Shown piece by piece: positions 7,593 to 16,435 of a stretch of 64,000 nucleotides of DNA. The position numbers and the translations under genes are program-made. The stretch comes from Sphingomonadales bacterium 12-68-11. Lineage in GTDB: Bacteria > Pseudomonadota > Alphaproteobacteria > Sphingomonadales > Sphingomonadaceae. Location: positions 216,476 to 280,475 of the forward strand of contig NCCV01000005.1 of the NCBI GenBank assembly GCA_002279825.1. Direction: 5' to 3'. Under the pieces are notes generated by a model. The model did not search any database. It was not told where the DNA came from and saw nothing but the letters and a program-made list of their open reading frames with translations. How positions within the stretch are numbered: the stretch's first letter is position 1; each line of letters starts with the position of its first letter.

Positions 7593-9812
7593 ATGAACTT
7601 GTTCGCATCCGATATCGGCAATCGCTCCGTCGCGATGGATCGCCTGCCGCCACCGTCGCAGGTCAGCGTCTCGGACAGCGGATCCTTCCTGCAGCGATAC
7701 ATTCGGATCGCGCAAAAGTGGCGCTGGGTGTTGATCGGCTCGATCACGGCCGCCATTCTGTTGGGACTGGCGGCGACGTTGTTGATGACGCCGCAGTTCT
7801 CGGCCAGCGCGACTATCGAGATTTCGCGCGAATCCGACCAGGTTACGTCGTTCCAAGGTGTGGAGCGTGATGTCAGCGTGTCTGACCAGGAGTTCTACCA
7901 GACGCAGTATGGGCTCTTGCGCGCCCGCTCGCTTGCCGAACGCGTCGCGAGTGAGCTCAGGCTCGTCGACGACCCGGCCTTCTTCGAAGCCTTCGACGCC
8001 ACAGACTCAGACAATCCGGCCTTTGCGTTGTCCGGAAACCGTTATGTGGCGCAAGGTCGGGAGGTTCGCCAGCGCATTGCCGGTGAAGTTCTGCTCGAGC
8101 GAGTTGACATTGTACCGACGCGCCTGTCGCGCCTTGTCGATATCACTTTCACAGGTCCGGATCCGCAGCTCTCGGCGCGGATCGCGGACGCTTGGGCGCA
8201 GAACTTCATAACGACCAATCTCGAGCGCAAGGTCCAGTCCACGTCGTACGGACGGCAGGTGCTTCAGGGTCAGCTGGCCGAGTACAAGAGCCGGCTCGAC
8301 GAGTCGCAGCGCCAGCTCGTCGCTTACGCATCAAACGAGCAGATCATCAATCTGCCTACCCAGTCGAACGGCGACGGCACTTCCACCCAAGAGCGCTCGA
8401 TCGTGGCCGATGACTTGACGGCGCTGAACGACGCGCTGAACCGGGCTATCGCCGATCGCATCCAGGCCGAAGCGCGCTATCGGAGCGTCGGCCAGTCCGG
8501 CAGTTCCATCGAAGCCCTCGGTAACAACGCCATCAACACGATGCGCGAGCGCCGGGCTGCGCTCGCCGCAGAATATGCGCAGCTTATGGTGCGGTTCGAG
8601 CCTGGCTATCCTGCAGCGCAGGCGTTGCAATCGCAGATCGACCAGTTGGATCGCTCGATTTCCCAGGAAGAAGCCCGGGTCTCGTCATCGGTGCAGGCGG
8701 CGTATCGGCAGGCGGTCCAGCGCGAAGAGGCGCTGCGGCAGCGGGTCAATGCCCTGAAAGTCGACTTTCTCGACCTCCGTCGACGTTCCATTCAGTACGA
8801 TATCTACCAGCAGGAAGTCGATACGAACGCGGCCCTTTACGACGGCCTGCTCCAGCGCTTCAAGGAGATCGGCGTTGCGGCGGGCGTGGGTGTGAACAAC
8901 GTGTCGATCGTCGATACCGCCGAAGTTCCGGAGCGTCCGTCGAGCCCGATCCTGCTGCTCAACCTAGTAGTGGCCGCATTGGCCGGTCTGGGTCTTGGCG
9001 TCGCCCTCGCATTTGGCCTCGAGCAGCTCGACGAAACGATTTCCGATCCATCTGAAGTTCAGCGCAGCCTTGGGCTTCCCTTGCTCGGGTCGGCGCCCAA
9101 GGTCGGTGACGGCGAGACGCCTCGCGAAGCACTACTCGATCGGAAGTCCGATCTGGTGGAAGCCTACATCGCGATCCAGACGAGTCTTGCGTTCACCACC
9201 GAACACGGCGTTCCAAGATCGTTTGCGGTGACTTCGACCCGGCCAGGTGAAGGCAAGTCCACCACGGCGCTCGCGTTGGCTGCCTCGCTCGGCCGCGCGG
9301 GTAAGAGAGTCATCCTCGTCGATGGCGATCTGCGCTCGCCCTCTGTGCACCACCTCGGCGGCGTCAGTCATGATCGCGGTTTGAGCAATTACCTGACCGG
9401 TGAAGACGATATTGGCTCGCTGACTTTCGAAATGCAGGATCTCGGCATTACTGCCATGTCGGCGGGACCGATTCCCCCGAATGCCGCCGAGCTTTTGACC
9501 GGGGTGCGCCTTTCGCAGCTTATCGAGCGTCTGCTGGAGACTTACGATCACGTCGTGGTCGATTCGCCGCCGGTGCTGGGCCTCGCCGACGCCCCGCTGA
9601 TCGCCAGTCATGTCTCGGGAATTGTCTACGTGGTCGAATCGCACGGCATCAGGGCCAGTCAGATTAAGGTCGCGCTAAGCCGACTGGCCGCGACCAACGC
9701 CCATATCTTCGGTGCGGTGCTCGCGAAGTTCGAGGCGCGCAAGGCTCACTACGGCTACGGTTACGAGTATGGTTACGGTTACGGCCGCGACAGCCAGACC
9801 CAGCCAGCGTAA
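7593..9812 (+). CDS. Polysaccharide chain-length regulator fused to a BY-type tyrosine autokinase
   Basis: This 739-residue inner-membrane co-polymerase controls EPS length and export through reversible tyrosine phosphorylation. The N-terminal Wzz part has a membrane segment near 48-70, a long periplasmic coiled-coil/GNVR region, and a second membrane segment near 450-472. The cytoplasmic kinase follows: Walker A GEGKSTT near 550, Walker A' VILVDGDLRSP near 573, and Walker B VVVDSPPVL near 653. The C-terminal tail holds six Tyr alternating with Gly or Glu (about 720-731), the autophosphorylation cluster. A matching low-molecular-weight tyrosine phosphatase was not seen in the window. The single-chain fusion is the usual proteobacterial arrangement. 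Confidence 0.93.
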   Translation: MNLFASDIGNRSVAMDRLPPPSQVSVSDSGSFLQRYIRIAQKWRWVLIGSITAAILLGLAATLLMTPQFSASATIEISRESDQVTSFQGVERDVSVSDQEFYQTQYGLLRARSLAERVASELRLVDDPAFFEAFDATDSDNPAFALSGNRYVAQGREVRQRIAGEVLLERVDIVPTRLSRLVDITFTGPDPQLSARIADAWAQNFITTNLERKVQSTSYGRQVLQGQLAEYKSRLDESQRQLVAYASNEQIINLPTQSNGDGTSTQERSIVADDLTALNDALNRAIADRIQAEARYRSVGQSGSSIEALGNNAINTMRERRAALAAEYAQLMVRFEPGYPAAQALQSQIDQLDRSISQEEARVSSSVQAAYRQAVQREEALRQRVNALKVDFLDLRRRSIQYDIYQQEVDTNAALYDGLLQRFKEIGVAAGVGVNNVSIVDTAEVPERPSSPILLLNLVVAALAGLGLGVALAFGLEQLDETISDPSEVQRSLGLPLLGSAPKVGDGETPREALLDRKSDLVEAYIAIQTSLAFTTEHGVPRSFAVTSTRPGEGKSTTALALAASLGRAGKRVILVDGDLRSPSVHHLGGVSHDRGLSNYLTGEDDIGSLTFEMQDLGITAMSAGPIPPNAAELLTGVRLSQLIERLLETYDHVVVDSPPVLGLADAPLIASHVSGIVYVVESHGIRASQIKVALSRLAATNAHIFGAVLAKFEARKAHYGYGYEYGYGYGRDSQTQPA

Positions 9813-9816
9813 GTCT

Positions 9817-11058
9817 GTGCGGGGGAAGAGCGCCCAAGCCGCACGGCCTTCGCCCCGAGTATGGGCCGTTCGAGTTGCGCTCGCGCTTGCCACCGCGACG
9901 CTGGGCTGCGTCGGTGTGGCATCCAGCCTTGCGAACGTCGTGGTCAAGGTCGAGCCGGCGCGCGCGTACCGCCTGGCGCCTTGGAATCCGGCATTCACCG
10001 CCGCGCTGGCGGAGCAACTGTTCACCCAGAACGCTCGGTCGGATGAGAACTCACGCCCCGCTCGCCTCGCGAAGCAGGCGCTCATGCAGGATCCCACGGC
10101 CGTGACGGCCGCGGCGGTGTTGGGCTTCCAAGCGCAGCTCCGAGGCGACGGTGCGCAAGCAGACCGCTACTTCGCGTACGCTACACGTTTGTCGCGCCGG
10201 GAGTTGCGTCCCCAGATATGGGCTATCGAACAGGCGGTCTCGCAGGGAGACATCGAAGGCGCACTCGACCGGTACGACGTAGCCCTGAGAACGTCGGCAA
10301 GCGCACAGGATGTTCTCTTCCCGGTCCTCGTCGCAGCGTTGAACGAACCGCGAATTCGCCGTTCGGTACTGCGGCGCATGGCGGCTCAACCGACTTGGGC
10401 CGAGCCATTCGTCGCATTCGTTGCAGCGAGCGGGATTGCTCCCGACGCCGCTATCCGCTTTTTCCGAGAGGGCCGAGCTTTCGATCTACCGGTAACCGAC
10501 GTCATGCGGGCCAGCATCGTCAATACGTTGCTGGAGCAAAATCGAACTCTCGAAGCCTGGGGCTACTATGCGTCCTACCGGCCGAACGCGCAGCGCTTCA
10601 GGTCGCGCGACCCGAACTTCGTGGGCGCGGCAGAGGGGGCGACTCCCTTCGACTGGACAGTGCCAGACCAGCCAGGTTTGTCCGCGGGATTGTTGAGGAC
10701 TGCCGAAGGCGGGCTTCTCGATTTCTCGGTCCCATCGAGCATCGGCGGCACGGTCGTGACCCAGCTCCAAGTGCTTACGCCCGGCCGATACCGCCTTGAA
10801 GGGCGCAGCTCCGGCTTGGAACAGTCCGGACAAAGCCCGCCTTTCTGGCTACTGGCCTGCCAGGACGGTCGCGAACTCGGCCGCGTGCCTGTTCCGAATT
10901 CGTCGCTGGCCGGCGGCGTTTTCGCGGGGAGATTCACCGTGCCTCAAGGCTGTCCGGCTCAGATACTGTCTCTGATGGCTCGCCCCACGACCTCTTTGAC
11001 GGACACGACGGGTCAAATCGTCCGCCTGCAACTCGTTCCGGCACGGCAGGGAGAATGA
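9817..11058 (+). CDS. Unknown EPS-locus protein, TPR-like with C-terminal beta domain
   Basis: This product of about 413 residues starts at a GTG four bases after the kinase stop. An upstream in-frame start at 9712 would overlap the kinase gene by 100 bases and is unlikely. An N-terminal hydrophobic segment (residues 15-35) suggests a signal or anchor. Residues 60-250 are Ala-rich helical repeats resembling tetratricopeptide units (QADRYFAYATRLSRREL, ALDRYDVALR). The last 150 residues look beta-rich, with a possible Cys pair (LLACQDG, PQGCPAQ). Tight spacing to the kinase and to the next gene indicates one transcript. A periplasmic assembly role is likely, but I do not recognise the family. 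Confidence 0.75.
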   Translation: MRGKSAQAARPSPRVWAVRVALALATATLGCVGVASSLANVVVKVEPARAYRLAPWNPAFTAALAEQLFTQNARSDENSRPARLAKQALMQDPTAVTAAAVLGFQAQLRGDGAQADRYFAYATRLSRRELRPQIWAIEQAVSQGDIEGALDRYDVALRTSASAQDVLFPVLVAALNEPRIRRSVLRRMAAQPTWAEPFVAFVAASGIAPDAAIRFFREGRAFDLPVTDVMRASIVNTLLEQNRTLEAWGYYASYRPNAQRFRSRDPNFVGAAEGATPFDWTVPDQPGLSAGLLRTAEGGLLDFSVPSSIGGTVVTQLQVLTPGRYRLEGRSSGLEQSGQSPPFWLLACQDGRELGRVPVPNSSLAGGVFAGRFTVPQGCPAQILSLMARPTTSLTDTTGQIVRLQLVPARQGE

Positions 11059-11059
11059 C

Positions 11060-11440
11060 ATGCGGCTCGTAAGTTCGATGTTCGGCATCGGCTCGGGCAT
11101 TTTTGCGCTAGGTCTGGCCGCCGGGCAGCCCTGCGCAGCCCAGCCGTTTCCGATCGACCCTCCGGAGCCGCCGGTCACCAGCCAGAACGAGGGGATCCGG
11201 GAACTCGGCCAAACCGCCGAGACGGCCGCCGGCAATGTCGGAGAACGCCAGGGAACGCGCAATGGAACGCGTGCCGATGATCCGCTCGGGCGGATTTCCA
11301 ACCGCATTCAGAACCGCATCCAGAACCGCATCCGCAACCGGATTGATCCGAATTACGATCCGAACGCCAACGCTACGGCGCCGTTCGAAACGGCCGAGCA
11401 GCGGGCGCGAACCGCAGGCGCCCGGACGGGCTCCCGCTAG
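11060..11440 (+). CDS. Small secreted protein with NRI repeats
   Basis: The 126-residue product has an N-terminal signal peptide ending near AQP (residue 29) and a GGGAGA-like ribosome site just before the ATG. The central part contains four consecutive Asn-Arg-Ile units (about residues 80-95), encoded by near-identical 12-base DNA repeats. The rest is Ala-, Thr- and Arg-rich and looks disordered. It begins one base after the preceding stop, so it is the last gene of the plus-strand EPS operon. No known domain is seen. Confidence 0.65.
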   Translation: MRLVSSMFGIGSGIFALGLAAGQPCAAQPFPIDPPEPPVTSQNEGIRELGQTAETAAGNVGERQGTRNGTRADDPLGRISNRIQNRIQNRIRNRIDPNYDPNANATAPFETAEQRARTAGARTGSR

Positions 11441-11552
11441 CCTGCGTCACGGGGATCGCGTCGGCTCTTGGCGCCGCACGGCCAGCGGTTCCTGTCCGCG
11501 CTGCCGACCGCGATACGCCGTGCGAGACCTTCGCCATCAGTAGCCAGCCAAC

Positions 11553-12830
11553 CTATCGCGCCCCGAACCCAGTGATGATGGTATGGACGGTCTTCGCGAA
11601 GATCAAAGCGTCAAGCCAGGGCGAGAACGCCTTGATATAGTAGAAATCATATTGAAGCTTGCTGGTAACCTGCTTGATCTCGAAAACGTGGCCTTGATTG
11701 ACTTGCGCCCAGCCGGTGATGCCGGGTGGGACGATGTGGCGGTAGCGATAGAAGGGCAACTCCTGTTCGTACCAGCGAGAAAGCGGGACCGCTTCCGGAC
11801 GCGGGCCGATCCAGCTCATCTCGCCTTTCAGGATGTTGAGCATCTGTGGCAGCTCATCTATCCGCGAACGGCGCAGGAAGCGGCCGATACGCGTTATCCG
11901 AGGGTCGTTGTCCAGCGTGAAGGCGTCGCTGCGGTCATCCGTCTTCTCTCGTCCCGCGGTCATCGTCCGGAACTTCGCAATCTGAAACACCTCGCCCCGG
12001 TATCCCACGCGCGCCTGTCGAAACAACGCCGGACCGGGCGAGTCCAAGCGAATCAGCAAGGCGACGATGAGAAGGACCGGGAGCAGCAGAATTCCCAGCA
12101 GTAGCGCGCTCACAAAATCTACGACCCGGCGTAGGCGCAGATAGCCGATAAACGGGATCAGCGAGCCGAAATTGTTCTCGGACAGGTGCTCGATATCCAC
12201 TCGTCCAACGAGCGATTCGTGCAGTTGCTTGACATGCAAGACAGGTATCCCGGCGAGTGCGCAGTCCGCCAGGAACGCTTCCCATTCATCCGGCAGGTCG
12301 GCGCGGAAGTCCGCCACCAACAAGTCGAAGGCGCTCTCAAGCCTGGGGGCATCGAGCGACCCGGTCTGGAGATTGGGGACGTCCTTTAGCAGATCCACGT
12401 CGCCGAATGGCACCATCCCGACGCGCAATGGCGGGCCGCGCGCGGCCATGTACTGGACGAGGTAAAGCCAAATGAGCGTCAGAACTGCGCCGCTGATCAA
12501 AAGCGTGCGGCTGTAGTCAATCCGCAGAAGCAGAAAGCAAGAGAACGTTATCGAAAAACTCACCAGCACCGATGGCAGCGAGTAGAATACGCCTCGGATT
12601 CCTGGGTACAGCGTCAGGTTCCTGACGAGATAAATACTTGCAGCGGCACCGATGAATGTGCCCAGCAGAGCCCAATGGGCCGGTTGCGTCGAGAAGAAGT
12701 TCTCGTAAGTTGACGCAAGCAGCGCGGCTGGCGCAATTACGGCGAACAGCAAGCCGCCGCCTAGCTGAACGCGGAGCTTGTTCCAGAGATGAGATCGCAC
12801 GAACGGGTGTGTTGGTCGGGACATCAACAT
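11553..12830 (-). CDS. Undecaprenyl-phosphate sugar phosphotransferase (EPS priming glycosyltransferase)
   Basis: This 425-residue polyisoprenyl-phosphate hexose-1-phosphate transferase attaches the first sugar to undecaprenyl phosphate. Four to five N-terminal membrane segments (residues 15-120) and a Rossmann-like linker come before the membrane re-entrant helix near 245-265. The catalytic domain follows, with RARVGYRGEVFQIAKFRTM, a DELPQMLNILKGEMSWIGPRPE block and a C-terminal PPGITGWAQVNQG. ATG codons at 12830 and 12824 are both possible, and a GTG at 12857 is less likely. It is the last gene of the long minus-strand EPS operon and faces the plus-strand operon tail-to-tail. Confidence 0.92.
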   Translation of the reverse strand: MLMSRPTHPFVRSHLWNKLRVQLGGGLLFAVIAPAALLASTYENFFSTQPAHWALLGTFIGAAASIYLVRNLTLYPGIRGVFYSLPSVLVSFSITFSCFLLLRIDYSRTLLISGAVLTLIWLYLVQYMAARGPPLRVGMVPFGDVDLLKDVPNLQTGSLDAPRLESAFDLLVADFRADLPDEWEAFLADCALAGIPVLHVKQLHESLVGRVDIEHLSENNFGSLIPFIGYLRLRRVVDFVSALLLGILLLPVLLIVALLIRLDSPGPALFRQARVGYRGEVFQIAKFRTMTAGREKTDDRSDAFTLDNDPRITRIGRFLRRSRIDELPQMLNILKGEMSWIGPRPEAVPLSRWYEQELPFYRYRHIVPPGITGWAQVNQGHVFEIKQVTSKLQYDFYYIKAFSPWLDALIFAKTVHTIITGFGAR

Positions 12831-12955
12831 GGGTGGCAGCTTCCCTCGGTTCCCCACTCCGCGCCCAGCCGCGACATTGCGTCGATCTTGCCGGGTTCTA
12901 CTGTCCGGAGCAAGCAGCCTAGCCTTGCAGTGCGGCTGAAATCACCGACCTTGTG

Positions 12956-14098
12956 CTAACTCGCGACCGGACGGGTGTATCCCCGGATCGGTGTTGCGGG
13001 AGCGTAAAAGCCGCCAGGCCCGTTGCTGTGCAGGCTCGCAAGGACGAGAAACAACGGCACCGCGAGTGGAATGAGCGGGACCGGATGAACCAGCGAGCCG
13101 GTCAGCAGCGCGACGCCATAGAGCCGGATTGCATCCGCCGACATGGCTGGGCGTAGTCCCGCCTGCCGCGCTTGCCAGAGCGGCAGAATGAAAAACGCCA
13201 GCATGGCATAAAAGGCGACGACGTAGACCCGGCTGAGATGGAAGCCGGCCTCGACGAATGATTCACAGAATTCTTCAGAGCAACTGACGGATTTGTACAG
13301 GCTTCCCCCTGACAAATCGAGAAAGAAGCTGAGATGCGTAATTATAGAATCAAGCTTTACTGCAAAAAGACCAGCAAGGAGATCATAGAAATACAATCCT
13401 GCACTTAGAAGGCAAGAAATTGAAATGAACGCTGCCTTGTTAGATTTCTTGTATAGCAAATACGCAATCGTTGTCACCGGAACAAACGCCACTGCGAACA
13501 TGCTGCCAGTAGCAAACGCCATGCCGATTAAGGCTGGTGCCTTCAAGGCCCTACGCCGTCCAGTAGCGGCCCAAGGTATCAGGACTGAAAGGACGAATGC
13601 TGTTGTAAGGCTGTCGTTTGTGATCCCATTAAATCGGATGAAGACGTCCTTAATTGTATGAGACGGAATGACATCGAACTGGAAGTACAAAAATATCTGA
13701 ATAGCGAACCCGCCGAGGAACAAAAAAAACAGAAGTGCGAAGTCTGATGCGACCAATTCGACGCTAGGCTTGAAGATGGATAGAAACGCGGCGATGATCG
13801 CGATCTGAATAGAACTGCTGATAAGGATGTTTTCAGCCTCCAGTATCGGATTCGTGAAGTAAAGCGCCACGAGCGTCGCAACTGCGAAGAACAGCCCGAA
13901 AAATGAGGGATTGTCGCGCGGGCGAGGCGGAACGAACAGGATTAGGATGGACAGAATCTGTACCACCTGCCTGAAAGCGAAAAACCAAGGTGGCGCCGAG
14001 ATGAAATCGGCGCTCGTCCGGTCGTCACCCCACATCAGGAGGGAGGCTATCCACGAAGGGGAGAAATATCCGATCAGGAAAAGCTTAGTCCGGTTCAA
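12956..14098 (-). CDS. AT-rich multi-spanning membrane protein, candidate EPS polymerase (Wzy)
   Basis: This 380-residue protein has about ten hydrophobic helices and a polar loop with a CSEEFCESFVEAGFH segment near 270-285. Size, topology and position between a glycosyltransferase and the priming transferase fit a Wzy-type polymerase. These diverge too much in sequence to be recognised by motif. The start is a TTG at 14098 with GGAG seven bases upstream. The DNA from about 13250 to 13900 is conspicuously AT-rich compared with both neighbours, as is common for imported serotype-specific genes. A function other than polymerase cannot be excluded. Confidence 0.7.
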   Translation of the reverse strand: MNRTKLFLIGYFSPSWIASLLMWGDDRTSADFISAPPWFFAFRQVVQILSILILFVPPRPRDNPSFFGLFFAVATLVALYFTNPILEAENILISSSIQIAIIAAFLSIFKPSVELVASDFALLFFLFLGGFAIQIFLYFQFDVIPSHTIKDVFIRFNGITNDSLTTAFVLSVLIPWAATGRRRALKAPALIGMAFATGSMFAVAFVPVTTIAYLLYKKSNKAAFISISCLLSAGLYFYDLLAGLFAVKLDSIITHLSFFLDLSGGSLYKSVSCSEEFCESFVEAGFHLSRVYVVAFYAMLAFFILPLWQARQAGLRPAMSADAIRLYGVALLTGSLVHPVPLIPLAVPLFLVLASLHSNGPGGFYAPATPIRGYTRPVAS

Positions 14099-14230
14099 TC
14101 CTTGTCTCCACGCGAGTTCGCCATATCGGCGCGGACCCTGGCGAGGTCCGACAGTTCCTTAGCGCCGCCGCGATCGCTTAGCGCGCCACGCCGAAGCGCG
14201 CGGCGCACGCTCATCAGGAGGGGCGACACA

Positions 14231-15316
14231 CTACTCGCCAACGGCTGGACTCCTTTGGGGCGTAGCAACAGTCGCCAGGCGCGCACTCCAAGCGCGCTGC
14301 TGCAGTGATCGCAAGCCCTGCCGAGCCAAGGGTAGGGCACGTTGCATGATCGGTAGCCGCGGGAAGCGTTGCAGGATGGTCGCTAGAGCCCGCGCCGCGA
14401 GTGAGTCTCGGCCGATCCGGGAGCGCACGCAGGCGTTGTAAATGGCTTGCTCGTCGGCATCGCGCACGAACTGGGTCAGGAAGAGCAGAGTTGTGGGGCG
14501 AATGTCGGCTTTCGCGTGGCTCGCCAGCGCCGAGGACACCTCGGACCCGAGGCCAAGGCTTCGGATGGCGTGATCCCAGTTCTGCGTGGCGATCTTCAGG
14601 CGGCGCACCGGCCCGGCCTGCGAAAAGGAGTCGTTGTCCCCCCGCTTGAGCAAGAGCGGGGTCACCAGAATCGCGATTGAGCTCGGATAGCGGGTAAGCA
14701 CGGCAATCAGGCGTGCCGAATAGCGCCAGCATGTGCCGTTCGCGTCTTCGAGCAAAGGCACTTGGAGCAGCCGCTCACGCCTGACGATGGTGGCCGAACA
14801 AAAGCTGAACAGGCCCTCGGATGTCCGGACGCGGCCGAGATAGGCGAACAGGTCGGCGTCATTTGCGATCCGAGTGCGATAGGGTGCGCTGTCGTCCCTC
14901 AAGATCGGATAGTTCCGCCGCGGGCGCAAGTTCACGTCGCAATGGATAGCGGGGACTAGCAGCAAGTCGGGCGCCGCGGTCAGCTCGGCCCTAATTGCTT
15001 GTGACCATCCCGGCATGAGCGCGTCATCCGCGCTCAAGGTCCAGACATAATCCCCGGTGGCAGCGGCCACGGCCTTGTTAAGATCGATGTCAATGTTGCC
15101 GTGCTCTGTCGCCACGAGCACCTTGAGATCCGGAAACCGGTCGCGGCGATAGGCTTCGAGGACGTCGAGAGTGTTGTCGGTCGAACCGCCGTCGAAAACG
15201 ACGATCTCAATCGGTGCGTGACCTTCATCGACGATCGAATCGAGCGTTTCGGGCAGGAACTGCGCAAAGTTGAGCGTCGGAATGACGAACGAGATTGTCG
15301 GGGAAGGGGCTGTCAC
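14231..15316 (-). CDS. Family 2 glycosyltransferase
   Basis: This 361-residue inverting glycosyltransferase has a GT-A fold. FVIPTLNFAQFLPETLDSI at the N-terminus, VFDGGSTDNTLDVLEAY near 38-54 (nucleotide binding) and LSADDALMPGW near 95 (D-x-D-like metal site) identify the family. It starts at a GTG three bases after the stop of the upstream GT4 gene, so the two are translationally close. It should add one residue of the EPS repeat unit on the cytoplasmic face. Donor and acceptor are unknown. A 132-bp gap follows before the AT-rich membrane gene. Confidence 0.88.
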   Translation of the reverse strand: MTAPSPTISFVIPTLNFAQFLPETLDSIVDEGHAPIEIVVFDGGSTDNTLDVLEAYRRDRFPDLKVLVATEHGNIDIDLNKAVAAATGDYVWTLSADDALMPGWSQAIRAELTAAPDLLLVPAIHCDVNLRPRRNYPILRDDSAPYRTRIANDADLFAYLGRVRTSEGLFSFCSATIVRRERLLQVPLLEDANGTCWRYSARLIAVLTRYPSSIAILVTPLLLKRGDNDSFSQAGPVRRLKIATQNWDHAIRSLGLGSEVSSALASHAKADIRPTTLLFLTQFVRDADEQAIYNACVRSRIGRDSLAARALATILQRFPRLPIMQRALPLARQGLRSLQQRAWSARLATVATPQRSPAVGE

Positions 15317-15319
15317 GCA

Positions 15320-16435
15320 CTACGCTCCAGTGTCATCCAGGCCATTCACAATGCCCTGGACGCGGTCGATGAAGGCGGCGCGGCCGAACCGTGCCGCGCT
15401 GGCCCGAACCGCTTCGGCGTCCCAATCGATGCTGTCAAACCGCGCCACGGCCTCGGCGAGAGCGGGCGCGGATCTTTCGGTAAAAAAGATCGCGTTGCCG
15501 GCCCGCCCATGCGTTGCGACGTCGAGCAGGATTTCGCGCAGCGCCGGCGCCGCATAGCTGATGACCGGCGTGCCGAGGAAAGTCGCCTCGAGCGGGACGA
15601 GACTATACTCGATATCCGAAGGAAAGATCAGCGCGCGCGCCCCTGCCAGTTCGTGGGCTAGGACATCGTCGGGGATGAAACCCAGCACCTCGACATTGGA
15701 CGGACTGGCGCGCCGGAGCGTTTCAAGCAGGCTGCCCTTGCCGATAAGCTTCAGGCGGTGGGGGCTGCCCCGGAACGCTTCGATCACGTAGTCCAGTTCC
15801 TTCTCCGGCTCGAGCCGGCTGACCAGAACGAAGTAGTCTTCGGCGGCAGGTGAAGGGGGCGCGATCGTCCGGGCGGCCTCGATGCCTTGCTCATTGAACG
15901 GCGGCATCAGGACCGCGCTATCGACGCCCGCGAAATCGAGCATCGCTCGGCGCGAAGCCTCAGAGATCGAGTAGGTTCGCTGGTAGCGGGCGATCTGGCG
16001 CCGCTCGATCGGCCGCATCAGGGCCATGATCGGCGCGAGAACTGCGCGCAGGAACCGCGACGCGATGACCTTCTCGGGCTGGTAAAGCCCGCGGTTGGGG
16101 TAATTGGAGTAGAGAATGCTCTGGGAACTGTCCCAGTGAGCATACTTGCCGCATGTGGACGAGTAGGCGATCACGACATCGGCCTTGATGCGCAGAGTAG
16201 CCATGAGCAGTGCCGCGAGCGGATAGAGCGCAGTGACGAGCGCGCGGCTGGCGAACAGCCAGCCCAAGACTGGCGAGACCACCGGCCGGCCCAGGCGGGC
16301 TTCCCAGAAGGCGCGTGGGCGAGCGTTCAGGGCGTAGATAGACGCATCGGGAAAGGCTTCGAGCAACATCTCGCAGACGCGCTCGCCGCCCCCCTGGACG
16401 AGGAACTTGTCGTAGACGATGGCTATCGATTTCAC
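15320..16435 (-). CDS. Family 4 glycosyltransferase
   Basis: This product of about 371 residues starts at GTG 16435, overlapping the upstream stop by four bases (GTGA). The frame is open further upstream but inside the preceding gene. The N-terminal domain begins SIAIVYDKFLVQGGGERV with the glycine-rich acceptor-side loop. The C-terminal GT-B domain has VSRLEPEKELDYVIEAF and the E-x7-E-like stretch SDIEYSLVPLEATFLGTPVISY. It is a retaining enzyme that transfers a sugar from a nucleotide donor during repeat-unit assembly. The specific sugar is unknown. Confidence 0.9.
   Translation of the reverse strand: MKSIAIVYDKFLVQGGGERVCEMLLEAFPDASIYALNARPRAFWEARLGRPVVSPVLGWLFASRALVTALYPLAALLMATLRIKADVVIAYSSTCGKYAHWDSSQSILYSNYPNRGLYQPEKVIASRFLRAVLAPIMALMRPIERRQIARYQRTYSISEASRRAMLDFAGVDSAVLMPPFNEQGIEAARTIAPPSPAAEDYFVLVSRLEPEKELDYVIEAFRGSPHRLKLIGKGSLLETLRRASPSNVEVLGFIPDDVLAHELAGARALIFPSDIEYSLVPLEATFLGTPVISYAAPALREILLDVATHGRAGNAIFFTERSAPALAEAVARFDSIDWDAEAVRASAARFGRAAFIDRVQGIVNGLDDTGA

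Noticed and set aside
12890..12945. Inverted repeat in the gap between the priming transferase and the polymerase candidate
   Set aside because: Arms GCAAG/CTTGC are only five bases with a nine-base interior that does not pair well, which is expected by chance.
14095..14340. 81-codon minus-strand frame between GT2 and the polymerase candidate
   Set aside because: It mostly overlaps the end of the GT2 gene in another frame, has no ribosome site at its internal ATG and shows no recognisable domain. A 39-codon tail could be a leader, but support is too thin.
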